DNA of 64,000 nucleotides, taken from contig LNAC01000770.1 in assembly GCA_002007465.1 (NCBI GenBank), positions 575,610 to 639,609 on the forward strand, written 5' to 3'. Both the position numbers and the translations under genes were made by a program. The DNA is from Ailurus styani (taxonomy: Eukaryota > Chordata > Mammalia > Carnivora > Ailuridae). Shown one piece after another: positions 51,734 to 63,934 of the stretch (its first letter is position 1; each line of letters opens with the position of its first letter). The notes below the pieces were generated by a model. The model was not told the origin of the DNA, did no database searches, and was given only the letters and a program-made list of their open reading frames with translations.

Positions 51734-52879
51734 AAACATGAACACCTAAGTAGATAGGTAGTCTTTGGCAGGTTTTAAGCTAGTAAGTAAAAAAGATCTG
51801 ACTTAGATTTTCAAGGGAACTTTAGGAACTGTTCATTTATCTTTATAGGAGTGAGACTGAGCTGCTTTTAATTTTCAAAGGGCCGAATGTATTTCCTGTG
51901 ATGGGATCTGTGTCCTTGCTTCATTTTCCTACTGGGTTGTGGTATTTTTAGCAGTTTCTAGGAGGTAATCTTTATGCTTGGGGAAAATTAATCCTTTGTT
52001 CATAATATGAAATGTAAATATTTTTCCCAATTTCTCTTTGTAACTTTGCCTGTGGTGTTTTTTTTAAACCTTTATTGTAAAATAAAGCACATTAAACTAC
52101 ACAAAATATTGAATAGCTTAATAACTAAGGTGAAAGCTATAGTAACCATCACCCAGCTCTTGTATTTTTTTTTTTTTTGGTTAATTTTCTTTTGATTTAA
52201 GAGTTGAATTTATCAATCAGCTGTTTTATTTCTGGATTTGGGGTTGTAAATCATGTGATAAAGGAATTCTCCAGTATTCTCCTTAAGAACTTTTGTGGTT
52301 TCACTTGAGGTATGGGGTGAGTCCTACATCCAGCTTGTTTTTTCTACCAGAGGTCTGCATACTATATGTTGAACCACTGAGTTGAGATGCCACCTTTTTT
52401 TCTTCATATAATCCCAGTGTATACCCATACCGTATTTTGGAGCTTCCATTGTCTCATTGATTTTACTGTCAATTAATACACAGGTACCACATTGTTCTTT
52501 AACATATACTTTAATCGCAGTAGGTCATATCTGTGGTGGGGGGGGCAGAGGGAATTGTTTTTTGTTTTGTTTTCGCTACGTTGAGCTTGAGTTGTCAGTG
52601 AAAAGCCTAATGGACCTCAAAAAGAAACAAGAGAAACCTCAAAAAGACCTCAAAAAGAAACTAGAGGAAAAAAGTACATCCCTTCCCACACAGGTTGGAT
52701 TTCAGAACAAAATTCTTCTAGGAAGTATCAACCAGTGAGATTTTGAAGCCAAAATAAGTTAAAAACACAATACGTTTTTGTTTTCCACATTAAAGATATT
52801 CATGTGCAACTGGATGGGGTCCTTTATTTTAAATGACAGTTGATGTCGAAGGTCAAGTAATAGGCTTCATTTTACTGTT

Positions 52880-53130
52880 TGAAGTTGGGCTTTGGTGCGA
52901 TACGGACTGAGAAAAACACAAACACTCTGCAACCTTCCCAGGCAGGCTCTAGTTCTTTGGGAGATTTCCGGGAGCAGGAGTTCCCGCCCCCTCGAGAGGC
53001 CCGGATGTTTGGGGGCCAGTTTGGGGGAAGGGCTTTCTTGAAGCTGGGGCTCGTGCCTCCGCAAAAGAGAACTTCCGGGGCGGAGCGAGGCCAGTGGGTA
53101 TGAAACCGTTGAGGGGAGAGGAAAACGGCA
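52880..53130. promoter_or_regulatory. Small GC-rich patch upstream of the tRNA-Glu gene, possible first exon
   Basis: A CpG-enriched stretch in AT-rich surroundings, ending CAAGCCGAG followed by a strong donor-like GTAAGTG at about 53137-53143. A short frame starts at ATG 53100 (MKPLRGEENGKPR) and would be spliced there. It could be the first exon of an unknown or non-coding transcript, or only tRNA-associated open DNA. Confidence 0.3.
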
Positions 53131-53178
53131 AGCCGAGGTAAGTGATGTCTACAGAAATGAGAGGCATCTTTCAGTACT

Positions 53179-53250
53179 TCCCATATGGTCTAGCGGTGAG
53201 GATTCCTGGTTTTCACCCAGGCGGCCCGGGTTCGACTCCCGGTATGGGAA
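53179..53250 (+). tRNA. tRNA-Glu, anticodon TTC
   Basis: A 72-nt cloverleaf. The acceptor stem pairs TCCCATA with TATGGGA, with discriminator A at 53250. The anticodon arm is CCTGG-TTTTCAC-CCAGG, anticodon TTC. The T arm includes GGTTCGACTCC, which is also the internal B box. CCA is not encoded, as expected in a eukaryote, and there is no intron. A TTTT pol III terminator follows at 53261-53264. The D loop reads AGCGGTGAGG where the common mammalian copy, as I recall it, has AGCGGTTAGG; this does not break a stem. A tRNA-Glu(TTC) gene is also known near CCDC115 in human. Confidence 0.95.
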
Positions 53251-53260
53251 AGGGGCTAAA

Positions 53261-53264
53261 TTTT
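53261..53264 (+). terminator. RNA polymerase III terminator of the tRNA-Glu gene
   Basis: Four T residues 11 nt after the tRNA 3' end, the minimal mammalian pol III stop signal. Confidence 0.7.
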
Positions 53265-55270
53265 ATTTCTGGTGGCCAGAATTTTATATTATCGCCACGA
53301 GAATGCCGAATTCAGGTCGAATTCAGGTTGAATTGGGTGTTTCTTTCCTTTTAAGCCTGGAGAAATGGGGGCCCAGGGAATTCTGGGACTACCATTCTGT
53401 GTTTTGAGCGAAGTACTAATTGTCATCACATCATTAACTGTTTTCTTTATGAGTAATTTATTATATAAGCTACCACATACATTATAGAAGCGAATACCAT
53501 TATATTTAAGTATTGACTGATATCTAAAATACTCAAAATTTATTGTCAATCTCAGTGGAGGGCGACAACTGCCTGGCCTCTCCACACACCTCTGGGTGGG
53601 GGCACCCTCCGGAAGGAAGGAAGAGATGGGTGGAGGCAAGACGCTTGGCAGCTTCTGCTCCAGAGCCAGTCCAGAGACTGGGCTGCAACAAGTGGCGCTG
53701 AGTCTCTGGAGGGATATAGGATGAAGTGCCTGAATGGACAGGAGAGGGCCAGTTGGAAGAAGTCTCTGGCAATTTAATTTTCTCTGGTCTTGCGGCCGCT
53801 TTGTTTGCCTTCTAGTCCAGTGGTTAGAGTTCTTAAGCAATCCGGTTTCCCCCCTATCCTTTATGGAAATTACTTAAAACTTTTAAAGAATCTCTCTCCC
53901 CCCAACACTTGCACACTTCAGTCAAAAGGAGAGCCAAACGTACAAACATGAGTCACTAAGTGCCTTTGTCAGTTTTCCACCCCCTTTGTCTGGTTCACTT
54001 AGTCAACCCAGGGAGGTTATGTGCGGGACTGAGGTCCTGCCTTTCAGAAGTGGACCACTACACTTATTTATTCACTCATACATTTTGGGGGGAGAAATTA
54101 TTTCTGTAATTTCTATTCTGTATTTCTGTTCATTTAAAGTGTATAGATTAAAATAGGATACAGTGGAGCTGGGAAGTCATCACTCTGGTCCTCACAAGAA
54201 AACTGACTAAACTAAAATTTAACAACTCTTCTTAGATCCATGAGAAAATTGAAGTCAGGAGCAAATTGCTGCCTTGAAAATTGGAAGAAGAATTAATACA
54301 GAGAATCAGAGTATACCAGGCTCAGAAGCTGCTGCTGGAGCCAGTAACTGGTAGGAAAACTTAAAGGCTAATTGACCCTGATGAGAGAAAAACTCTGTAA
54401 AGGGAAGCTTATTTTCTTTTATTTTGACATGTTTAATATTTATTGTTCTTTTGCAGTAAAAGAATCCTAGGTAGTTGCTACTACCATGACGGCTTAATTT
54501 AGACAAAGATGGCTAAGAGGCATCAATTATTACCATAGCAATTTTAACAACGACTCATTAAATTATTAACAGAACCATTTTCTAGAAAGTACTGATCTAG
54601 TCACATGAATATGAAATAGGTGATATACAAGAACAGTATAAATGTTTTGTACAATGCGCTCTTAGTTCTCCACGGTTTGGTATAAAGCAAGTATAACTTG
54701 GCTCTGATGTAGACAATTATTGATACAATTTTCAAGTTTTTCAATGTGGGAAAGTCACTGTGATTGGGCCCTCCTCAACATGGAGCCCATAACAATCCCT
54801 GGGCAGGTTCAGACCCAAATCATACATCTACAAACAGACTAGAAATATCTAATCAGGTAAACACCGGTTTTCCTCAAATGAAAACTGAAAAAAACAAAAG
54901 ATTTTGCTAGTTAGAACAGTTTCCAGCTCCATTTGGGCATGGATCCAATGGCCATCAGAGTAAGAGAACCCTCAGGAAAACTGGAAGAAATTCTTCAGAG
55001 ATGGCAAAGTCAAAGGTTTTCTACCTGAGCATGGTGGTCAGCATGACCTCACCTCTGCTCTTGACTCCTCAGCCAGGACAGAGAGAAACAGGCAGATTCA
55101 CCAGAGGAACTGGGACATTCTTATTTATAAACTAAGGAAATGAGACCCCAACCAGAACAGGTACAGATTTTGGTGAAAGAATAAAGCCCTTGAGTATGAC
55201 ATTGGTCAAAGGCAAAAGAAGAGAAGTTTTCTATCTGCAGTAACATCTTTGTTTAATTCTTCCCAGGGGA
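53265..55270. other. Intergenic, nothing assigned
   Basis: AT-rich downstream of the tRNA. The minus frames at 53289-53840 are not similar to anything I recognise. No clear SINE or L1 here. Confidence 0.45.
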
Positions 55271-55650
55271 AGCCATTTTAGATTTCTAAGTTAGTATGAC
55301 TGCATAAACTTTTTGTTTTTAAACCAAAAGCCTGATTAATGGCCCACCGCGCCATAAAGGAAAACCATCTTGTCCTTAAGGTATCGATGAATACTCCTAC
55401 TTCTTGCATTTCTTAACATTAAAACTTGTTATTCCTGCCTATGTTAATCTGTAATCTTTTGACCTTTTACAAGATGTAAAAAAAAAAAGAACCTATAACC
55501 CTGTATAAAGTGTTCATTCTCTGGAACACTGTCTTTCCTGTGAAGAGTGTGTTTCCCAGGCAGCTGTCCTAACTTGGGCTGGAATAAAACTTTATTTCTT
55601 TTAGAGTTTCTAAAAGTTTTATTCATTTTGCATTGACAACCCTCATATTT
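55270..55650 (+). mobile_element. Solitary LTR-like element
   Basis: Order of a TATAAA-type box (about 55504-55509), a polyadenylation signal AATAAA (about 55581) and a T-rich end is that of an LTR U3-R-U5. The family was not identified and the edges are approximate. Confidence 0.4.
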
Positions 55651-56235
55651 TGTGGGTTTTACCTCCAGGAACCCTACGAGGTTCTTAGGGTCAAGATTGG
55701 AGAAGAATCCCTTGTTCTTCTGGCAAGAGAACGGAAAAGTCACCACTTTGAAATGTCAGAGCACCCATTTCTCTTTAACAAAGGCCTATCCTCAGGGAAA
55801 CTATTTTACTAGAGCCCACCCAACCTGGGGGAAGAGAAATACCAACCCTCTCTGGCCATCCTCTGTCACATAAAGGGAGAAAAAAAGCTGGGAAGCACCT
55901 TTGAAGGTTATAGCCTCAGTGCAGAAGCTCAGTAAAAGACTATAGGATTATACAGTACTTCCCCTCCTCCCACATACTTTCACCACATCAGTAAGGTTCT
56001 TATTATGATATAATATAGTATATAATACAACTGAACGATCTAAAGGGCTCATAATCTATGTAAGAAACCTGATGGGTAACCCAAACACAGCAGAGGAGAC
56101 TAAAATAAGAACATTGGAGGAAATTTTAGTCTCTGATACCTACAGCCACTGCAAACAATAAACAGAGTGATTCTTAGATAAATATAAAAGCTCACACTAA
56201 AACCCTGTTTAACTTAGTTCCTTTTACCTGATATA

Positions 56236-56488
56236 TCATGTCTACCTTTTTTTTAAGATTTTATTTATTTGACAGAGAGGGGGAGAGCAAGCATAAGCAG
56301 GGGGAGCAGCAGAGGGAGATGGAGAAGCAGTTTTCCCACTGAGCACGGAGCCTGATGCAGGGCTGTATTCCAGGACCCTAGAATCATGACCTCTGAGTCA
56401 AAGGCAGATGGTTTCCTAGGATCATGACCTAAGCTGAAGGCAAATGCTTAACCAGCTGAGCCACCAGGAACCCCTCATATCTACCTTT
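56236..56488 (-). mobile_element. CAN-SINE, reverse orientation
   Basis: Poly-T and TTTATTTATTTGACAGAG on the left, GAGCCACCAGGAACCCC on the right. Near-perfect duplication TCATGTCTACCTTT / TCATATCTACCTTT at the two ends. Confidence 0.93.
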
Positions 56489-57064
56489 CAGTAAAAACTT
56501 AAAAGTTGGAGGATAAAGCATGTCTATAGTTGTGAATCTCTATCAGCCCATGTCCTATTTGCAGGGTTTTGGAAGTCCCACAGCCTCCCTTCATTTTATT
56601 CCATCTCCATTCCTTGGAGTTCAGGTTGCCGGTAGTTTTCCTGGTATAACATTCTCAGAACCCTTGTCAGCCTCCTGTGCAGTTCATGGGGTTTCAGTTC
56701 TCAGACAAGAGAGTCCTCCATAGATCTTTCCTGGATAACTCCATCTCTATTCTTGTTTCTGCTGAGATGGCCAGTTGGATCCATGAGTTGGAACCAATCT
56801 CTTTAGTGAAAGATTGTCCAGCCACACCCTTGGCCCCTTTGTACACTTTCCAAGGGTGAATTTCGTAATATTTGAATCCTGTGTAATCTGGGTAGCTTGA
56901 GAACCACCCAAATCATCAAGAGCTGACTCCTTTTTGCTTAACAGTCCTTTTCTTAATTTACTTCTTTCCTTTTGCTCTTTACTGCAAGCATTAAGGATAA
57001 TCAGTCTGTGCCTACAACACTTTGCTTAGAAATCCCTTCAGCTAAATATCTAAGTTCATTGCTT

Positions 57065-57299
57065 CTAAGTTCTACTTTTTTTAAAAAAATATTTATTTAT
57101 TTGACAGAGAGAGACACAGCGAGAGAGGAAACACAAACAGAGGGAGTGGGAGAGGGGGAAGCAGGCTTCCCGCCCAAGCAGGGAGCCCGATGTGGGGCTT
57201 GATGTGGGGCTCGATCCCAGGACCCTGGGATCATGACCTGAGCTGAAGGCAGACGCTTAACGACTGAGCCACCCAGGTGCCCCCTAAGTTCTACTTTTT
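57065..57299 (-). mobile_element. CAN-SINE, reverse orientation, 16-bp target duplication
   Basis: CTAAGTTCTACTTTTT at 57065-57080 and 57284-57299. The body ends GAGCCACCCAGGTGCCCC. A 'gatgtggggctt' unit is duplicated inside. Confidence 0.96.
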
Positions 57300-57689
57300 G
57301 TCGAACAGTAAAATACAATTCAGCCAAGTTCTCTACCACTTTAAAATAAGAATTGTTTTCCTTTTAGTGTCCAATAACATGTTTCTCATTTCCTTCTAAG
57401 TTCTTTCCAGAAGCACCTTTAACTTTCATATTTCTACTAACATTCTGTTCATGTCAGTATATGTATTCTATAAGAGGATAGAAGCATTCTCTACAGTGCT
57501 CCTTACTTCTTAACTCTAACCAGAATAACCTTTAATGTCCATTTGCATTTCCACTAACCATCTCTTCAAGGCATTCTAGGCTTTTTCTGTCTGTGCCTCA
57601 AAATTCTTCCAGCCTCTACCCCTTACCCAATTCCCAAGCCACATTCTACATTTTTAAGTATTTGTTACAGGAGCACCCTACTTCCTGGT

Positions 57690-58130
57690 TTCAAAATCTA
57701 TATTAGTTTCCCGGGGCTGCCATTATAAGTGACTTGGTAATTTATTATCTCTCAGTAGTGAGGCCAGAAGTCTAAAATCAAGCTGTTCCTAGAGCCATAC
57801 ATCCTCTGAAGACTCTAGGAAAAACTCCTCCTTTGCCTCCTTCTAGCTTCTGGTGGCTCCTGGAAGTCCTTGGTGTTCCTTAGGTTGTAGATGCATTGCT
57901 CAATTTTTGCCTCCATCTCCCCTGTGTGTCCTCTTCTTTTCCTGTAAAGACAATTAGATATGGGCCCTATTCAACAGTGATTGGATATGGGCCCATTCTA
58001 ATCCAGTATGACATCATCTTAACTTAATTGCATCTTCAAAGATCCTATTTCCAAATAAGATCATACACTGAGGTTGCAGGTGGACATGAATTTGGGGGAA
58101 GACACTTAATTACCATACTACCGAACCCAT
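57690..58130 (-). mobile_element. MLT1 (MaLR) LTR, reverse orientation
   Basis: 'ttagtttcccggggctgcca', 'cttctggtggctcctggaag', 'aatccagtatgacatcatc' and 'cctatttccaaataagatca' are MLT1 read backwards. Confidence 0.85.
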
Positions 58131-61100
58131 GTTAGAACAAATTATAAGACCAGTGGATTCTTTTAATATAGTTCTTATAAATGCTATCTTGAATCAGTTT
58201 TGAGGCTCTGGCTGGAAGCTAGTCAATTCCCCTTTTTGAGTAGCTAATTAAATCCACACCCCAGCCACTTTCTTTATCAGGCTCTCACACTACAGACTGC
58301 TATATATCTGTCCTAATCATTCCAAGGCCAGATACCAGACAACCAGGGGGAGCCTCTTTGCCCCTGAGCCTGCTGAAATGATTCAAACTAGCCAATCCTA
58401 ACGCTGGTTACCTGCCTAATCCATCATTCCCAAGGAAATCATCATAAAATCTTTTGTGCACAGGTTCCTCTTCACCCTCTCTGCCTCTTGACCTCACCCT
58501 TGGTCATTCTTTGTCCCCCAGTGCCACCCTCTTGACCCCACATGATGTATACCCCTTCTCTGAGAATTTTGAGTAAAATAAACTATCTTTTGAGTGGCAG
58601 TTGTCTCTTGATCTATTGGTCTTACCATACCTAAACAAACAAACAAACAAATAAATAAATTTAATTAATTAATTAATTAAAAAAACCTACCAAAACAATT
58701 GGCCCAGCAAAGTCGGATGGCTTGGTTCCAGACCAAATGACATGTCACTAGACTTTTCTGACTTACAGGTTCTTCCAGACAGCAGTGGCTACCTGAGCAG
58801 GCATGCCACTGGCTGGCATATTGGTGCTGTGGAACATAGCTGCTTTTTGTTGCCTCCACCAGTGGTTGCTGTGAATTTACTCCACAAATTGTGAAATTTG
58901 TGAACAGTCCATGCTTATGTCCTCTCTGAGTCGAGTGTCCAGGGAAGAGCACCTGGGGGCAGCTCCAATTAATTGGCTACTTCTGATTGTTAAAATGTTC
59001 CTCTGAAGGGAGTGAGGTATGATCCCATCCAAGTGGCAGGGGATGGGTCTGAGTAGCCGCCTGGTCAAGTGGTGGGACCAATGATGTCATTATATCCTAT
59101 TACAGAGTCATTTTATTTGGCCTGTTCCACACTATAGTAGAAGACTACTCTGTCTCAGGCCATTTATAGGGTCAGTGTGAGGGTATCCTAGTGACCATGG
59201 CACCCACAGGTCCTGTAGTAAAAGAAATGATTGTTATGCTGTTGTTTGTCTAACTGCCTGACTCAGCGGGGTAGGAGGGACCACATGGATGGAAACCAGT
59301 AGCACAAAGCTTAATGAAAAGGTTGGGGGACACTATCCTTACCCTGTCTAAGACCCCTGAGGAAGTCATTGTTTTAGGAATATAAAACTCTGGGCAACAC
59401 TCATGGGGCTTTCTGAGTACTGCTGCTTACCAGCATACCAAGGGCCTTGTGCTCAAAACTTGGATCCTCAAAGTACTGATAAGGCCACTATTGCTCTCAT
59501 GGAAGTGGATGTGGACCCCTCAGATGTCAGTTGAGACATCATGGATAGAGAGGCCACTGCCTACAGATAGGACCATTTGGGACCACCGAGTCCTTTGGTA
59601 AGTACTCAGAGGTCAAAATAGCTTGGGACAGACAGGAGAATAAAACAGAAACTAAAATTTTTACCTGCCTAGACATAGAAGTCATTTTTAAAGATTTTAC
59701 CAAAAAGACAATGAAAAAGAATTGGTACTTCAGATCAAGAGCTAACTGCACTATCCCAAGAAGAGGCTGTGGTAACTCTCTTAAGTACAAACCTCAATCT
59801 TTGGGAGGTCTATTTGGATGGCTTGGAAGGAGAAATTGCTACCTATTAGAGGCTCCTCCCTCTCCTCTGCTTTTGCTGTAGCCCCTTAGAAGGTACATAC
59901 GTAGTGTTATTAGCCAGAGACAGAAACTAGAAATTGTGGATTCTGGCAGCTAAAAGACTAAGATGAACAAATTAACAAACCAAAAAGGAAAAGAAAAAGA
60001 AAAAGAAAAAAACCCCAAAGAAATGTAGATGCAGAGTGGAAAATAAAAAGTAAATAATGTGTATATATTTAATTTGACTCAATTCTAAGTGGAAAATTTA
60101 CTAAAAGAATTCATATAACAAGAAAAAAAAGGGGCACTGATTGGCTTTTGTGCCTCAACAATATAGGTTCTAAATTACCTTTAACATCTGCTTAAATGCA
60201 GCAATTGACAAAGCTTCATGGTCTTAATCAATGCTTGAGCTCAAATTACAGTTATACCTGGGGTCCCACTAAGTTTAGACATTGTACCCCCTATAATCTT
60301 AGGAAAGTCACTAAATATAGAGAAAAATAAGTATGTCTCACTTTAACTATAGCCTTGCCTAAGTTTCCCATAATCATAGTACTTATTCTAAGACATCCTA
60401 GATTGGACACAGATCCTCTAAAACAATGAGGAATCAATTAAAATTAAGTTTTTGGCATTTACAAATTGGCAGGATAATAGACCTCTATAGACCTCCAGTT
60501 CATATGGCCCAATTTAGATTAGAACAGGGCCTTTACAGAGTAAAACTATTATAAAAAGACCTAATTAATAAAGGAGTGATTATCCCCACTGATTCTTTAA
60601 CAGCTCAATTCTGTCTGATTTTAAACAACAAAAAACAGGTGGGTGACTCAGGATTGATTACTACAACCCTAATTTTGTGGTCTTATTCAGTAATTGTTTT
60701 ATTCCTAGTGCCCAATTTATTAAAATTACTATTAAAAATTTAATAACAACTGGTAAATATTTTACTATTACAGATTTATCTAGTATGTTCTGTTCAGTGC
60801 CAATTTCAATAGCCTCTCAGTTGCAGTTTGCTTCTCCTTCAAAGGGACATAATATACTCTTTCCAGGCTGCCCATGGGATTCCTCACAGCTTTACTATCA
60901 CACATAATCTATAATCTTTATAGACAGGATCTTAACTACATTGCCTTTCTCCACAAACACCAGTATGACATTACACTGATGAATACTCTTTGGACACATT
61001 CATTAAGGACAATTAAAGATATACAAATCTCTTTTGGGTTCTGATGGCAACATATTCCTCCTTTAAAAATTTAATCTCACTGATGCTGCTACTACTTACA

Positions 61101-62240
61101 AATCAGCCTGTTTTAAATGGGGTTCCTCCAGCAAATACTCTAGAATCTGTCCGAATTAAAATCAATAGGCACTTCCATTAGTGCCCTTGGAGACTCCCTC
61201 ATTGGAGAGGTTTGACTCCTTTTCTCATGTACCCTGGGATCTCTGGGCCACATATAAAGTTTTAAGTTGCCCCAAAGCCTCTGGTGCAAGAAGTTGGTCC
61301 TTTGAGCCCTGGGATAAACTCTTTTAAGACAAAAACTGCTGGCTACACAGTGGGATTTCCTGGAAATAAGGGCTCTCATAGACCCTGAGCCTGTGACCAT
61401 GCATACTCAGCTGCCCATTATGCTTTGGATTATGGAAACAGTATACCACAAGCTCAAAATGGCTATACAGGTGTCCAGAAGACAGGATAGAGGCAATGCT
61501 GGACCCTCTGGCATATTCCACCTAGAGAAAATGGTGGCCTTTCCTGTCCTTCTTCCCTTGCCAGATGCCACAGTGCCAGAGGAGGTCACCCCTCCTCAAG
61601 ATCACTTGGCTACCCAGTGAGTCTCTTGAAATAAACTGAGTAAGCAGAGATGGAAATATATGGACTCTATGGACAGCATTGTCACCATCACAAAAGGAGC
61701 TCAGTGGAATGTTAATGCCTTCAGTGGAATGTTACTGCCTTTCACCCTATAGCCAAGATATCTCTGATAATAGATGAACCAGAGATCAATGCAATTGATC
61801 AAACTTAAGGCAGTCATCTTAACACTAGTTTGGATCCTCTGGCCATCAAATGGTCCCATCTGCACATTCTTTACAAACTTTTGAATCATTGCTGTGAGTT
61901 GTTCCCTTCAGGGTAAAGAACTCCAAAATCTCCTGCCTCACATACACCAAAATATAAATAAAAATTTATATATGTTGAGACCACAACATGAAGCTTTGTC
62001 AGGATGTTCCTTGTTTTCTTCAGGGTTACAGACATTTCCCAAGGTACAAATTTCACTTCTCAGAATACACAGCACTGGGCTCTTAAAAAAAAAAAAGCTT
62101 TTTGTAGAATTTTATGTCTTTGAAAGTTAGATACTTTAATTGAGAGACATATGGTCTCCTCAAATGCTCCTTTTTCAAATTCCCATCTGGCTAATGAATC
62201 TCTTCTTGCCCCAGATCGTAGTACCTAATTCACAACTATA
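58130..62240 (+). mobile_element. Decayed endogenous retrovirus (LTR-like start, pol remnants)
   Basis: 58130-58640 has LTR features: a polyadenylation signal near 58577 and CCAAT/TATA-like text. The interior contains reverse-transcriptase-like similarity at about 60460-60990 and RNase H-side similarity at about 61020-61480 on the plus strand. It is broken by many stops and frameshifts, with large parts absent, so no functional product is possible. The class is uncertain; ERVL is favoured because an MLT2-like LTR follows. A gag-side assignment of 58650-60400 is only by position. Confidence 0.55.
58636..58682. repeat. (AAAC)n/(AAAT)n/(TAAT)n simple repeat
   Basis: AAACAAACAAACAAAC passing into AATAAATAAAT and TTAATTAATTAATTAA. 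Confidence 0.9.
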
Positions 62241-62244
62241 ATTA

Positions 62245-62650
62245 CTAATTTAATGTGTCAACTTGGCTGGACCAGAGAGTGCCCAGATATTTGGTCTAAC
62301 ATTATTCTAGATGTTCTGTAATTTTTGGATGGGATTAAAAATTAAATCAGTAGACTTTGAGTAAAGCAGATTGCCCTCTCTAATATGGGTGGGTGGGCCT
62401 CATTCAATCTGTTGAAGGTCTGAGTAGAACAAAGAGACTAGCCTCCTTTGAGCAAGAGAAAATTCTCCAGAAGACTGCTTTCCAATTTCATCTGTAGTAT
62501 CAGTCCTTCCTGATTATACAGCATGGTGCCTTTAGACTGTAACTGCAGCAATGTTTCTCCTGGTTTGCAGGCCACTACCTCATCCAGCATTTGTTGGATT
62601 TGCTAGCCTGCATCTCTGGAAAATCCCGACTGATAAACCAACTTTAAAAA
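62245..62650 (+). mobile_element. MLT2-like ERVL LTR
   Basis: 'tgtgtcaacttggctggacc', 'gtgcccagatatttggtc', 'agactttgagtaaagcagat' and 'gggtgggcctcattcaatc' follow the MLT2-type order. The 3' end is missing or interrupted by the SINE at 62659. Confidence 0.7.
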
Positions 62651-62879
62651 ACTTTCCCGGGCACCTGGGTGGCTCAGTGGGTTAAAGCCTCTGCTTTCGG
62701 TTCAGGTCATGATCTCAGGGTCCTGGGATCGAGGCCCGCATCGGGCTCCCTGCTCAGCAGGGAGCCTGCTTCCCCCTCTCTCTCTCTCTGCCTGCCTCTC
62801 TGCCTCCTTGTGATCTCTCTCCTTCTGTGAAATAAATAAATAAAATCTTAAAAAAACAAAACAAAAAAAAACCTTTCCC
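62646..62879 (+). mobile_element. CAN-SINE, mustelid-like subtype
   Basis: Body 62659-62866 with GGGTTAAAGCCTCTGCTTT. Flanked by AAAAAACTTTCCC and a one-mismatch copy ending at 62879. Confidence 0.94.
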
Positions 62880-62904
62880 ATTGCAGTCATCCAAAAAACC
62901 AAAA

Positions 62905-63300
62905 CAAAAGAAATCTTGCCATTTGTAATGATGTGGATGGAACTAGATGGTATTATGCTAAATGAAATAAATCAATCAGAGAAAGAATTATCATATGATC
63001 TCACCGATATGTGGAATTTAAGAAACAAGGCAGAGGATCATAGGGGAAGGGAGGGAAAAAATGAAACAAGACGAAACCAGAAAGGGAGACAAACTGCAAG
63101 AGACTCTTAGGAAACAAACTGAGGGTTGCTGGAGGGGATGGGGGGATGAGGTGGCTGGGTGATGAACATTGGGGAAGGTATGTGTTGTGGTGAGCACTGT
63201 GTGTTCTGTAAGACTGATGAATCACAGCCCTGTAGCCCTGAAACAAATAATACATTATATGTTAATAAAAATTAATTTAAAAACAAAACAAAAACCCCCC
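62905..63300 (+). mobile_element. L1 3' end (older carnivore subfamily)
   Basis: The ORF2 end ('gaaatcttgccatttgtaat') runs into a 3' UTR ending 'acattatatgttaataaaaa'. It belongs to a different 3' UTR subfamily from the copies at 1-2011 and 10028-10432. Confidence 0.88.
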
Positions 63301-63934
63301 AAACTTTACCATTATTCTTTCCTGTACTTTAAGGGGGTTATGTTTTCCTCCATGTATATAAAAAGCCCTTTAATATGGCTCTCCCTATATCTCTAAACTT
63401 TTAATTTCATCTTCATCCTGTAAGACCTGGGGTTCTGATTGAGGGTGCATACTCTCCTGGGACTCATTAACCATTGATTGCCCCGTGGGCCAGGTAGCAG
63501 TCATCTGATATGGGGCCCATTTGAGCCTAAACTTATACCACTCGAGTAAACTCTAAATCCCCAAAATGACAACAAAAAAGTCCTCCTGAATATTTAGTTA
63601 TAACAGGTACATAATTAAACTGGACTCTCCATCTCATCCCCTTTAGGAAATTAAAATTAGTTCTCCAGGGCTAGTCCCATAGACAACATGGAATACCAAA
63701 AAAGGTAGACAGAAAATTCCACTTATTAAATAAAAATCACAGTTAGGGATAATAATAAAATCAACACCATACCCCATAATGATGATATATTCCAGAGGAA
63801 AACCAATATCAGACAACAAAAGCTTTTTGACTGCAGCTGCACACCATTCTGTTGACTGTTGTCTTATTACTATTAGTCTAAGTGCTTTCATTGGTCTGTA
63901 ATAGAGAGGCCTAAACCCTCCAAATAACCGATAG
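63300..63934. other. Intergenic, unassigned
   Basis: AT-rich. Possibly further LTR/ERV debris, but no block was recognised. The minus frame 63643-63891 has no recognisable domain. Confidence 0.4.

Noticed and set aside
53289..53840. 183-codon minus frame next to the tRNA gene
   Set aside because: No domain, no conserved similarity that I recognise, no splice or promoter support; compatible with chance.
60677..60907. 76-codon frame as an intact retroviral gene
   Set aside because: It is a short surviving piece of a pol region whose surroundings are broken by stops and frameshifts.
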